Shown here piece by piece: positions 46,956 to 56,161 of a DNA stretch of 64,000 nt (the stretch's first letter is position 1; each line of letters starts with the position of its first letter). The translations under genes were made by a program, and so were the position numbers. The stretch is from Effrenium voratum (taxonomy: Eukaryota; Sar; Dinophyceae; Suessiales; Symbiodiniaceae). Below the pieces are notes generated by a model. The model ran no database searches. It was not told the DNA's origin and saw only the letters and a program-made list of their open reading frames with translations. The stretch spans positions 411,001 to 475,000 of the forward strand of contig CAUJNA010003319.1 in assembly GCA_963377175.1 (NCBI GenBank), written 5' to 3'.

Positions 46956-49900
46956 TCAACCGAAAATTTCATCGAAAATCCTTTCCCAGGCAACATCGTG
47001 AAAAGAGAAGTTGTTCTTCCCGTTTCGAAGCGATATAGAGCAGGGTGCACAGCGTAATCGATCGTTAGTTCGTTTGTTCACGGCAACGGTAATGACGGTG
47101 GCGTGACCGCAAGCTCCAACCTGGCAACTGCAGAGATTAGATCTGTATAGGTCATGGTCATCAATAAATTGGCGGATTTTCTGAACGCAGAGTCCGGGCA
47201 GGTCGCCACCAAATCCGATGACGATGTCAAATTCGTGATGTATAGCATTCAGGGCAAAGGCAAGAGTAGAGGCAGTAAGCGCGTCGCACTTTTGTCGAAA
47301 CCTCCTGATCTTGGACCAATCCCTTTTGCAGGAATCCGGGCATGAAGGAAAAATATTGAACACGGCAAAATTATCTCTTTTTCCTTTTAATCCGGGATAC
47401 GTAGAGATCCCTCCGGTGCTTCCATCATCGAGATCGATTTTTACGACTCTGTGCCCGCGCTGAGGGGGCAGGAGTGGTAACACAGATGAGTCAATGACAA
47501 CGGTCAGGTTGTCATTCTCAGACGCCCTAATCTCGGTGATTGAAATCCTGCAATCTGAGATGTTGGCGTCATTGATGAAGGAGTTGAACTTTGAGTCATG
47601 ATCGGATTCAACGCGAACCCCCCTGATTGGTGGAAGAGCAGGAGCGGCAGGGGGAATATGCACGGGTTGGGTGGGATGGGAGAGATATGATTGCAGAAAC
47701 CCCTGCTTGAACATCCCAAGGGTGTGGAGATTTTTGCTCCATACGATCTTGTCGACGCACGCCTTTGTGAGGATGTCGGCTCCCTGATAGTCCGAAGGGC
47801 ATGCAACGAAACGGAATATCTTGTCGTTGTATCGCTCATTGAGCCACGCGATATCAACCCGTTGGGTACGCGACATGTATCGCATGTTCGGGTTATTGCC
47901 CGTGACGATTATTCTGCATGCGGCTTCATTGTCCTCAAGGACGCTGATGGGTTGTGGGATCGAAGCGTCATATTTGATTTTGCACTTACATACGATTGAG
48001 TCCGAGGAGCCGCGACCGATGGCAAAGTGCCAGAGAGCGGCGAGCATCATGGCCTCTTTGGAAATGCCGTGATCGAGGGCGACAATTTCGGCCTCGGGAG
48101 TAGACTTCGATACGGAAGTTTGCTTCTTGCTCACGGCGGTGATGGGCATGTAGGTGCGGGGGCCAACGAGGCACACGAGGACCCCGGATGTGCTTTTTGC
48201 GTCGGTGCGATCACCGGCGAGGTCAGCATCGCAGTAGGTGACGACTTCGATCATATCAGATCGATCGCCAACCCATCCATAGAGGTGCAATTCAATGGTG
48301 GAGTTAATGTACGACACGAGCCTGTGAAGCTTCTTGTCGCACAATTGGTTCCACTTTGTGATTCTGCTGGCAAGCGCTTGCACTGGTCGGATTAAATCAT
48401 AACGGCCCATGCGAGCACCATATAAGATTTTCATTAAGACTTGTGCAGCTGCGTCGCCTAGGACGCCGGGCTTGGCAGAGATGACCTCGATGTCTTCTTT
48501 CTGATCAACAAGCCTGTCAAACTCCGGGTTTACCGGGTTCTCGTCAAATTCAGGCTTGCTCTCGTCGAGGAACGGGGTCTCGACAGTCTGAAGGGCCTTT
48601 GGAAATTTCGACTGGCAAAGTTCGAGGTAACGCTCAACACATGCTTGCATGAAGCAAGATTCGTTGTACTTGATGAGGTTGATCTTGGCTATGCCGCGAC
48701 ATGCGTCGGCAGCAGGCCTTCGGTCCGGCCCGAAACGCATCTCCGGTGTAGGCTTTGAGGGAGGATGTCCGACCGTCCAGGCAGTCCTCGGATCGAAGGG
48801 CCCATCAACGGTGGCTGATCTGAACTCGTGCTCGCAGCCGAGATATCTCTTGAGAGGACGGGGCTCCTCCATATTGATAACGGAACCTATGAGTCTCCAC
48901 CCTTCGGCGAGGTTAGCCGATGGGCCACTTTGCTTGAAATCGTCAACATAGACAACGAGAAAGGTCTCAAGTGCAGGGTGACGAAAAACACTGGGCCAGT
49001 CGGGGATGGGCACAAATCCAACCTTTTTAAGTTGGGTCTCGCAGTGCTGTTCCCAAAAGCCTCCAGCGTCGGGGTGTCCATAGAGCGCAAGAACAAGGGG
49101 GCATACAGGGTCTTGCATGCCCTCCCATTCCTTTGGCCATTGGTCACGGGGAAGGCGTATCCAGGTCTTGGTTCCGCCGAGCAACGCCTGTGTATATGCG
49201 GATTCCCCGTCGCTGACTTCGAGCGAGTTTCCTGGCAAAAGTCCGTATGCATCAGCAACCTTCCCCGCCGCCATGGTGGCAGGGCACGAAGTGATTTCGG
49301 AAAACAGAGCCCAGGCATTGGACTCGTCCCTAACGTGACACCCCTCGAAGACAACACGGCCCTTGAACTTCCTGTTCGGATCATCCTCAGCAAGTTCGTG
49401 ATTCTTTTCGACGCATATGTCAAAGATACGACCAACATGAACTTTGGTCCCTTCTCGTTTTGCCTCAGCAGCGACGTCACGCCACTCACGCACCCTGGAT
49501 TGGTCCCAACAGCCGAGATCCCTAAGCTTCTTCCACTCCTTTTCTAGGGCGGCGAAGGCCTTGGGATCGAGCTTTGCCTCCTTTCGAGGCACAGGGCGAG
49601 CGACACAGGCACTGAACGGAGGGAGCCCGAGAAATGGACTGTGACCGGACCCATCGGCCCCGCGAGGCATGGCAAACCACTCGGTGTTTCCGGGGGAGGA
49701 CCACATATGTGATGGGAAAGTAGCGGATGCAGCGGGGGCACCTTTGTCGGTGCTACCGAATCCTTGCCCCCCTCTTCCGGTGGTACGCGGCTTCTGCACG
49801 CATATGGTGGGTTCAAGAATAGAGACGCGTTCAAGAATGAGTTGCGCGATTTTGTCTCCCTTCTTGATGAGGAAGTCACTGCTTGAATGGTTGAAAATTA

Positions 49901-52900
49901 CAACCTTGACCTCTCCGGTATAGTCCGGGTCAATGACGCCGGCACCAATGTCAATCATGTGTTTGGCAGCAAGGCCAGAGCGGGGGGCTATTCTCCCGTA
50001 GACCCCCTCGGGAATGGTGATGGCTAAGCCAGTCCCGACGGTGGCTTTGTCGCCAGCGGGAACTATGTAATCATCGGCCGATTGAAGATCCAGACCAACG
50101 CTTTCAGGAGTCCCGCGATTCGGGATAGCGATCCCTTCCCGAAGAGGATGGATGTAGAGTGCATGGGGGTCTCTTTTCCATGCAGCGCGATTGTTGGGCT
50201 CGGCGACCGCGACAGGAATCGTAGATCTCTCAGTCCTCCCTTTGTACCAGGATTTGATGATTGTCTGGCACATCTGCTTCGGATAGAGGGCAGTGAGCGG
50301 AGTGAGGGACCCCTCAATCCTGGCGTGCGCGAACCCCTTTTCATGATGACACGTTCGGCCCCCGAGCGCGGCGGCGAGGTCGGGAGAGTTCGTGGCGATT
50401 CTCCACTGCTTCCGGATGGGCGTCCCGTTCTTGTCCTTCATTCCGAAGTCGCATCCGTCAATATTGACAGTGAGAATCTCAGGATCGTCAAGAAACTTCT
50501 TCATGAAGGGTTGAGACCATCCAAGGCAATGACGTGGCCATTCATAGGCAATTCGTCCACCACCCTTCCGCACTTCACGAGAAACTCGAATGAAGGCCGC
50601 GAACATGATTTGGGACTGTCTTCGAGCGTCGTTAAGCTCGGCGGCGAATTCGGGTCCGTACTGAGAAAGGTTGACGTATTGCCAAGTACTCCAAGGTCCA
50701 CAGGGAATAGAGGACCAAAGGTCGCATCTAGGATTCTTCCTAACGATCTCGATTAGCCTCTTAACATCCTTGCCCTTAAGGATATCAAAGGAGCCCTTGT
50801 GCACGCGAATGGCATCTCCACCAAATTCGAACATAGTGGCGGAAAGTGCGGAGTCGGCTTCGCATGCAAATTCAATTAGGAGTGATTTATTGGAGGTGGC
50901 CGGCGCGCCAGGGTGATCATCGCCAGGCTTGGCGCGAGACTTCTCAACCTCAAGCTCCCTCTCAGTGCTGACATAGATCCTCCGCGCGGTGAGCGACATG
51001 GCTCGCCAATCATCGGACGAGATGGAGTTGGGCTTCCCCGTCCCGGTGTAGGGACGTTCTTTGCGTTTGGAGGACTGAGGATAATCAATGTCCTCCTTAC
51101 TTCCCGGTAATACATCTTCGCAGAGCGGCTTCTTGGGAGAGGGACGCCTCCTTTTGGGCGCGCACCCCTTGTCAAAGAGGATGGTAACCCCGGTCCAGAA
51201 CTTGTGTGTTCTAACCCGATGGCCGCTGGCATACACATCACGGGAGTCGCGATAGACCTCATCTCTGGAGTCGAGGAAGTTGCAATGAGTGATCCTGACG
51301 TCGTCGAGATCAGCTTGGACCGGCCCCCCTGAAGGCAGAGGACGGGTGTCGTCTCCAAAGAAGTCCTTTCTCGCCTTGACATGGTATCGATGCCAGGACC
51401 TTTCTTCTTCAAAGCGCACCCAGTAATCATCCCTTTTGTCAGGGGAAGGTCCATCCGAGACGTGACGATCTATGAGGTCAGTCTCAGGAACATTGTCAGA
51501 GTCAGCATTCTGTCGCCGATTTCGACGATCATCCTCATCGTCCCCATGGTCAAAGCGCCCCTCGTCAAAGCTGAAGGACTCGTCTTCACGGGGCAGAATT
51601 TTTCCGCTGATGTGATCAGGGTCTGATAGGCGATCATGCTTGTATGATGCAATTTCTCGGGTACGAGCCTCATATGCTTTTAGCAGAGGAAACACGAACG
51701 GCTCTTCAGCATCGTGGTATATCTGTTTCACTTGGTGGATACTGGGTCGAACAACTCCAGCCTGAAAATGCTCGAGGTCAGCAACATAGTAGTCGCCCTT
51801 CCATTTCCCTCCAGGTTCGAACCGATAACCAAGGAAAACACCAGGTTTGGCAACAGGGGCGAACTTGGGAGCCTTATAGTGATCGTGTTCTTCGCCGGGA
51901 ACAGCGGGAGCGATACTAGATTCTTCTTCAGCGAAATCAGCGAGGGGGTCGTAGTCACAGTCACGCAGAGCTTCCTCGATTTCTTCTGCTGACATGGGTT
52001 CGTAGTCATCATCAGAAAGAGGTGCGTCTTCCCTTGAGGTCTCGCCCCATTTCTCGAGAGCGTGGACGTCGACCTGAAAATAGGTTTCGCCAATCCAATC
52101 TTGCGATTGATCATCTCTAGGATCACTCAGGTTTCTCCACGTGGTTGACTGAATAGAGTCATTTTCACCGTTGAGATATTTAATGATGGTGAGAGTTTCG
52201 TCAGCGAGGAATTCAACGTCGATTGGGCAGTTGGAGCCCCTTGGATCGAAGAGTTTCTTTCTGGGTGTCCGGTGTATACGGATAACACACTCGTTCTCTT
52301 CGTCTTTGCTCCAATAGTCATCGTCGGCAGGCTTATTTTGATCTTCGGGGGCGTTTTTGATCCCCCCCTTTTCAACTCGACGCGGCTTGGGGGCGACGGG
52401 GAAGAAATCAACCAAGCAACCGAAGGGAAGAAGCTTGCCGTTGAAAGGAAGGGGGGCGTGTCTTTTAGACCACGCGCTTCCACCTCCCCGATTCTCGATG
52501 TTCCTAGCGACGGCAAAGTACTTTGTTGCGTAGGGCCACCATCGGGCTTCTAACCCGGCTTGACGTAAAAGCACACGTGCACCATGAAGGACTAATTTGA
52601 CTTTGTTTTCAATGATGCCGTTGGTCTTTGGCATTCCCGGAGTAGACCATTCATGTATCCAGCGCAGTTCTTTGCAAGCACTGACAAGTTCTTTAGCTTG
52701 ATCAGTGTGCATCATCTTGATGTCATTTTGAGGCCCTGCGAAACGGTTGAAAGCGTCAACGGTGTTAGCATCAGAGCGGTTCATGACAGGCATGACATCG
52801 ATCCACGAAGTGGCGAGATCATAGAAAACGATGGCGTCGGCCTCGCCGTTGATGCCCCTGTCACGTAGCCCTCGCAGAACCATCGTGTCAGCGGTGACTA

Positions 52901-54359
52901 AGTCGCCGAAGTCTTCGGCTCCATGACCGGCCGCGCCCTTCTTCCGGAACAGTCTAACATTCTCCATCTTGGCACGCTGACAATGCGAGCAAAAAGGGTT
53001 CTTGGGAAGATGAGTCATCATGTGGCGGAGGGTCAAGGCGTCAGCTCTCCAGTCATCGGCGCTACGCAGAGGGCCGTGGCCTTCAAGTTCGACGGTTTCC
53101 TCAATTGGATCAGAGGCAGGAGGATCAGGGTCGGGTGGGCCAGGATGGCCTTCGGGTACAGAAGGTATGTCCTTTATTCCTTCTTGGATGACATCCCCGG
53201 AAAGAGCAGAAGGGGCAGGAACAGCAGGGATGTCAGGGTACTGATCGGTTACCGGAGAACTGAAGTTACAACGTGATGCAGGCAAGTACGGGACGTTGTT
53301 TAGCACGTCGAGCACAATTTCTTTGCCATCAGGTCCTTGAAGGACGGGAAGCTCACCCGCGGGCCAGGTGAATGTATAGCCTTGCTCCATACAGCGTTTG
53401 CCGATTGAGATGAGTGACGGCGTGTTCTGCATGACGTGGGCGTCAATCACCTCGTCAATGTCCTGCATATCAGCGGCAATGCTTCCGAGGGTCGACGCCG
53501 TACCGTTGGCGGTCTGCAGGGCATGGGTACGTCCAGTTTTCTTCACCAGACTCTGCTCTCCGGCACTAAGTTCGTTCAGTCCAACAAGGTCGATGGGGCA
53601 GCCTGTATCAGCAAGCCATCGGATCGATCGTTCGTGCCCAGGAGCGGATGGAGTGGAGGACATGCGCGATGCTCTATACATCATGCGCCGTCGAATCGGT
53701 CTGGATTCGAGGTATTCGCCCTCCTGATCAATGGCGACCTGCTCCTGCATGGAGAGTGCGCGGAGAATGGCCTTCTCACTTTGCCGTTCAATGGTGATCT
53801 TTGAAGCGTTCTTGAACTCCCCGGAGTGAGTATATGATGGATTCCTGGATTTCTGAGAAACATGAGAAATCTGCTTCATAAGGTTGTTATCGGAAACGAC
53901 GATATATTCAATCATGGCGGAGTCATTGATCCGAACTGTCGGGCTGCGATCGTCGTTGTAGACGTTCGGACGCATAGAGGCATTCCACGCGGCACGCTTA
54001 ACAGGATCAGTGTATGACCAAAAAGTAGTTTTCACGTCGCCGGTAAAACCGATAGGGCAGAACATCCTATTCCGCGAAGTGTGAGAGGTGATTGGAAGGT
54101 CCTGGATAACCCGTCCGTCGGGGATGGAAACGGTACGTCTCCACGCCACATTCTGTAGCTCGGGGCCTCCACCAGTGGGTCCCTGAAACATGCAGGCCCG
54201 ATGATCGGTTCTAGACCACACTTGTGCATCAGCAGGAGGAGAACGGCCGGGTGTCCTGTCAGAAAGGGCACCCGTTAGACCACCAGATTCGCATTTGGTC
54301 GCTGGGCATGCGATAGATATTCCCGGCGAGGCCTGTGGGTAACGGCCCGCCCCTCTCAG
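46956..54359 (-). CDS. pol: ORF C: Pol polyprotein (PR, IN, C5-MTase-like, dUTPase, RT, RNase H)
   Basis: Numbered from the GTG at 54221 (2421 aa). An aspartic protease motif ADTG is at 204-207. The integrase zinc motif H400-x3-H404-x6-C411-x2-C414 is followed by a core with D445, D507 and probably E538, then GVFLGY (795-800). At 1113-1325 a C5-methyltransferase-like domain has FACEADS (1118-1124), SIPCGPWS (C1174) and YEWP (1226-1229). A dUTPase occupies about 1355-1495. The reverse transcriptase (about 1600-1800) has YVDD at 1758-1761, and RNase H (about 1990-2155) has CDADLAGD and ADILTK. An unknown Cys-containing domain fills about 2200-2421. The frame opens at 54368, before the first ATG (54191), and overlaps the end of ORF B. 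Expression as a -1 frameshift fusion with B is therefore likely, and I place the Pol start right after the slip site. All catalytic motifs look intact. Confidence 0.95.
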   Translation of the reverse strand: MRGAGRYPQASPGISIACPATKCESGGLTGALSDRTPGRSPPADAQVWSRTDHRACMFQGPTGGGPELQNVAWRRTVSIPDGRVIQDLPITSHTSRNRMFCPIGFTGDVKTTFWSYTDPVKRAAWNASMRPNVYNDDRSPTVRINDSAMIEYIVVSDNNLMKQISHVSQKSRNPSYTHSGEFKNASKITIERQSEKAILRALSMQEQVAIDQEGEYLESRPIRRRMMYRASRMSSTPSAPGHERSIRWLADTGCPIDLVGLNELSAGEQSLVKKTGRTHALQTANGTASTLGSIAADMQDIDEVIDAHVMQNTPSLISIGKRCMEQGYTFTWPAGELPVLQGPDGKEIVLDVLNNVPYLPASRCNFSSPVTDQYPDIPAVPAPSALSGDVIQEGIKDIPSVPEGHPGPPDPDPPASDPIEETVELEGHGPLRSADDWRADALTLRHMMTHLPKNPFCSHCQRAKMENVRLFRKKGAAGHGAEDFGDLVTADTMVLRGLRDRGINGEADAIVFYDLATSWIDVMPVMNRSDANTVDAFNRFAGPQNDIKMMHTDQAKELVSACKELRWIHEWSTPGMPKTNGIIENKVKLVLHGARVLLRQAGLEARWWPYATKYFAVARNIENRGGGSAWSKRHAPLPFNGKLLPFGCLVDFFPVAPKPRRVEKGGIKNAPEDQNKPADDDYWSKDEENECVIRIHRTPRKKLFDPRGSNCPIDVEFLADETLTIIKYLNGENDSIQSTTWRNLSDPRDDQSQDWIGETYFQVDVHALEKWGETSREDAPLSDDDYEPMSAEEIEEALRDCDYDPLADFAEEESSIAPAVPGEEHDHYKAPKFAPVAKPGVFLGYRFEPGGKWKGDYYVADLEHFQAGVVRPSIHQVKQIYHDAEEPFVFPLLKAYEARTREIASYKHDRLSDPDHISGKILPREDESFSFDEGRFDHGDDEDDRRNRRQNADSDNVPETDLIDRHVSDGPSPDKRDDYWVRFEEERSWHRYHVKARKDFFGDDTRPLPSGGPVQADLDDVRITHCNFLDSRDEVYRDSRDVYASGHRVRTHKFWTGVTILFDKGCAPKRRRPSPKKPLCEDVLPGSKEDIDYPQSSKRKERPYTGTGKPNSISSDDWRAMSLTARRIYVSTERELEVEKSRAKPGDDHPGAPATSNKSLLIEFACEADSALSATMFEFGGDAIRVHKGSFDILKGKDVKRLIEIVRKNPRCDLWSSIPCGPWSTWQYVNLSQYGPEFAAELNDARRQSQIMFAAFIRVSREVRKGGGRIAYEWPRHCLGWSQPFMKKFLDDPEILTVNIDGCDFGMKDKNGTPIRKQWRIATNSPDLAAALGGRTCHHEKGFAHARIEGSLTPLTALYPKQMCQTIIKSWYKGRTERSTIPVAVAEPNNRAAWKRDPHALYIHPLREGIAIPNRGTPESVGLDLQSADDYIVPAGDKATVGTGLAITIPEGVYGRIAPRSGLAAKHMIDIGAGVIDPDYTGEVKVVIFNHSSSDFLIKKGDKIAQLILERVSILEPTICVQKPRTTGRGGQGFGSTDKGAPAASATFPSHMWSSPGNTEWFAMPRGADGSGHSPFLGLPPFSACVARPVPRKEAKLDPKAFAALEKEWKKLRDLGCWDQSRVREWRDVAAEAKREGTKVHVGRIFDICVEKNHELAEDDPNRKFKGRVVFEGCHVRDESNAWALFSEITSCPATMAAGKVADAYGLLPGNSLEVSDGESAYTQALLGGTKTWIRLPRDQWPKEWEGMQDPVCPLVLALYGHPDAGGFWEQHCETQLKKVGFVPIPDWPSVFRHPALETFLVVYVDDFKQSGPSANLAEGWRLIGSVINMEEPRPLKRYLGCEHEFRSATVDGPFDPRTAWTVGHPPSKPTPEMRFGPDRRPAADACRGIAKINLIKYNESCFMQACVERYLELCQSKFPKALQTVETPFLDESKPEFDENPVNPEFDRLVDQKEDIEVISAKPGVLGDAAAQVLMKILYGARMGRYDLIRPVQALASRITKWNQLCDKKLHRLVSYINSTIELHLYGWVGDRSDMIEVVTYCDADLAGDRTDAKSTSGVLVCLVGPRTYMPITAVSKKQTSVSKSTPEAEIVALDHGISKEAMMLAALWHFAIGRGSSDSIVCKCKIKYDASIPQPISVLEDNEAACRIIVTGNNPNMRYMSRTQRVDIAWLNERYNDKIFRFVACPSDYQGADILTKACVDKIVWSKNLHTLGMFKQGFLQSYLSHPTQPVHIPPAAPALPPIRGVRVESDHDSKFNSFINDANISDCRISITEIRASENDNLTVVIDSSVLPLLPPQRGHRVVKIDLDDGSTGGISTYPGLKGKRDNFAVFNIFPSCPDSCKRDWSKIRRFRQKCDALTASTLAFALNAIHHEFDIVIGFGGDLPGLCVQKIRQFIDDHDLYRSNLCSCQVGACGHATVITVAVNKRTNDRLRCAPCSISLRNGKNNFSFHDVAWERIFDEIFG
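49737..50159 (-). other. dUTPase domain inside Pol
   Basis: Residues about 1355-1495 of ORF C carry all five motifs of trimeric dUTPases in order: GLDLQSADDY (1376-1385), GRIAPRSGLA (1409-1418), GAGVIDPDYTGEV (1427-1439), GDKIAQLI (1455-1462) and RGGQGFGSTD (1483-1492). It would hydrolyse dUTP to dUMP and pyrophosphate and so limit uracil in cDNA. It lies between the methyltransferase-like domain and reverse transcriptase, in frame, with no stop. The catalytic aspartate of motif 3 and the tyrosine next to it are present. The domain call is secure; its role in replication is inferred. Confidence 0.95.
50232..50885 (-). other. Cytosine-C5-methyltransferase-like domain inside Pol
   Basis: Residues about 1113-1330 of ORF C. 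LLIEFACEADSALS resembles the SAM-binding motif I. SIPCGPWSTW contains the Pro-Cys pair expected of motif IV with the nucleophilic Cys (C1174). IAYEWPRHC could stand for the ENV motif VI. The rest of the canonical C5 motifs (QRR, target recognition) are not obvious, so activity is uncertain. A related non-methylating fold is possible. Confidence 0.5.
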
Positions 54360-54365
54360 AAACCC
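54325..54365 (-). promoter_or_regulatory. Predicted -1 programmed ribosomal frameshift site (ORF B to ORF C)
   Basis: On the transcribed strand the last codons of ORF B are GAG GGT TTC TGA. G_GGT_TTC (54365-54359) has the X_XXY_YYZ form (GGG, TTT, C). A slip of one base backward keeps both tRNAs paired at the first two positions and continues into the ORF C frame, bypassing the TGA (54358-54356). After a 7-nt spacer (TGAGAGG) comes a GC-only hairpin, GGCGGGCC with GGCC-T-CGCC around a 10-nt loop (54351-54325). Spacing and geometry are those of retroviral and coronaviral sites. Function is inferred. Confidence 0.8.
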
Positions 54366-56161
54366 TCGTCAACCCCGGGTGCGGGACTGTCAATTCGCCC
54401 ATCAGGATAGGGATTCGACGAATCACCCCCCTGCTCAGTAGCAGGGGCACTGGGCTTCCTGGGAAGCGGAGCTAGGTCAGGAGGGGGCTTCTCATGCTTG
54501 TACGTGCACTTTGGACGCGTGCACTTGCCGACGTTTAGCCACTCTCTGCAGTACCCAGGGTATATGGGACCGTCGTTATCGCGGGGAGAATTCGGCTTCT
54601 CCTCATGGTGCGCAAAGCGGCAGTCAGAACCTCGCCTACATTGCCCCTTCTGCCAATCATGACAGACTCCAGGGGTGGCAGGATGCTCATGGCGGCGATC
54701 TCTTCCTGGAGAAGGGCGCTCCCTGCTATTCCGCCTGGGGTCATCAGATCGCGTCTTTCCGCGATCACGATCACTTGATCTCGCGTCCCCTGTCTTGCGA
54801 GTATCCCCAAACGGCGAAGGACGGCGCACCCCAGGAGCGGCGGCATTCGGGTTGCGATCAGCATGCGGAGATCGGGAGTACATTCGATCCTTTATCTCAG
54901 AGACATTGTACCTCGTCCTCCACCTCGATACAGCGTTACGAGCGGCCCTCATGATCCAGTCGTAATTTTGCACGTCTGGATTACGATCCCAGTGTTGTAC
55001 GTCAGGCATCAAACATGGTGAGTGTCGAACTTGCTCAAAGAAAACATGCTGAAGAACATGGTGATCAATCGGTGCGGTGATTCCGCCCAGGAGTCCTTCC
55101 CATTTATCAAGGAATTTCTCAAGCTGAGGCTCGCCAGACCCGGCAGCTCTGCCGAGGGATAGGCGAAGAAGTTCATTCGTACGGATAGACTGGCTCCCGA
55201 CTTCATCGGGACGAAGGTACTCAATGAGACAGAACAGGATCTGGCGGCTTTTCAGCCTCGTCCCCCTTTTCACCTGAGCCTCTTCAGTCAGCCTGCTGAT
55301 CTTGGCAACTATAGGTTTCGATGTGATGCACTTTCTCAGTGCAGCATTGAACCTATTGTCAAGGATCGGGTAGAGGCACTCCTCATCAAGTTCCTCTATT
55401 GCGCTGGCGTTCTCGACACTCATGACCCAAGACATGGCATATGGCGAGTCATAGCTGAATGCGTTGCTCACGATTTCTCTCGTGGAAATGATCCAGTCTC
55501 GCAACTCATGCGGTGCGGGCTCTTTTTCGAGCTCTATGTTGGCGCACTTGTTCGCCTCAGATGGCAACGAAGTTAAGGGCGGTCGAGTAGCCTGCCCAAA
55601 AACATGGGGAGGTAAAACGCCGTCTCTGCCAATGGATATGGCACACAGAGAGCAACTCCCGGACGATGGCGGGCAGCACGCGGCGCATAGAGAAGTGCGG
55701 CACAACGAACAAGTTTGGAAGCATGGAGGTGTCCCGGGGATGCTGGTCTTGACATTTATGTTGCACCGAGGGCAGACCCTCTCCTCAGCGGAAGATCGGC
55801 GAATATCGGGAGCTCCAATACCGCCGACGCCACCGACGCCATGCACACCCTTACCGAGTCCTGGTGGAAGAGAAAAACCAGTTGACCCGCCAGAGTTATC
55901 CTGTGCTCCGTGGTGAGGCTGTGGATTCTGCTGATTGGTCACAGCAGCGTCAGGTCCGTATCTCCCGCGAATGACTCCCTGAGACGTTCCATGCTCAACC
56001 TGACCGGTGAAAATCCCCCCTGTAGGGGAACATCCGGGGTACGTGTTGATGGTCCCCCTCGGAACTGCTCGTCCGACTACGGGCGAAGACATTGCCCTTG
56101 GTTGCATATGAGACACCTCACAAGTCCGTGTCTCCCCCCTCTTCCTCTGCATGCGCGGCAT
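54356..56161 (-). CDS. gag: ORF B: Gag-like nucleocapsid protein with two CCCH zinc fingers
   Basis: 601 aa starting at ATG 56161; an in-frame TAG directly precedes this ATG, so the start is fixed unless translation enters from ORF A by frameshift. A Cys-rich segment at 130-173 has four CxxC-type pairs (CPRC, CSLC, CAACC, CSLC), probably one or two zinc sites. A helical region at about 205-425 is the likely capsid domain. A basic Arg/Ser/Asp-rich stretch at 428-495 follows. Two CCCH fingers end the protein: C500-x7-C508-x5-C514-x3-H518 and C538-x8-C547-x4-C552-x3-H556. They stand where CCHC knuckles usually are in Gag. The stop overlaps the ORF C frame at the frameshift site, supporting a Gag/Gag-Pol arrangement. 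Its first 85 nt overlap ORF A. Confidence 0.85.
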   Translation of the reverse strand: MPRMQRKRGETRTCEVSHMQPRAMSSPVVGRAVPRGTINTYPGCSPTGGIFTGQVEHGTSQGVIRGRYGPDAAVTNQQNPQPHHGAQDNSGGSTGFSLPPGLGKGVHGVGGVGGIGAPDIRRSSAEERVCPRCNINVKTSIPGTPPCFQTCSLCRTSLCAACCPPSSGSCSLCAISIGRDGVLPPHVFGQATRPPLTSLPSEANKCANIELEKEPAPHELRDWIISTREIVSNAFSYDSPYAMSWVMSVENASAIEELDEECLYPILDNRFNAALRKCITSKPIVAKISRLTEEAQVKRGTRLKSRQILFCLIEYLRPDEVGSQSIRTNELLRLSLGRAAGSGEPQLEKFLDKWEGLLGGITAPIDHHVLQHVFFEQVRHSPCLMPDVQHWDRNPDVQNYDWIMRAARNAVSRWRTRYNVSEIKDRMYSRSPHADRNPNAAAPGVRRPSPFGDTRKTGDARSSDRDRGKTRSDDPRRNSRERPSPGRDRRHEHPATPGVCHDWQKGQCRRGSDCRFAHHEEKPNSPRDNDGPIYPGYCREWLNVGKCTRPKCTYKHEKPPPDLAPLPRKPSAPATEQGGDSSNPYPDGRIDSPAPGVDEGF

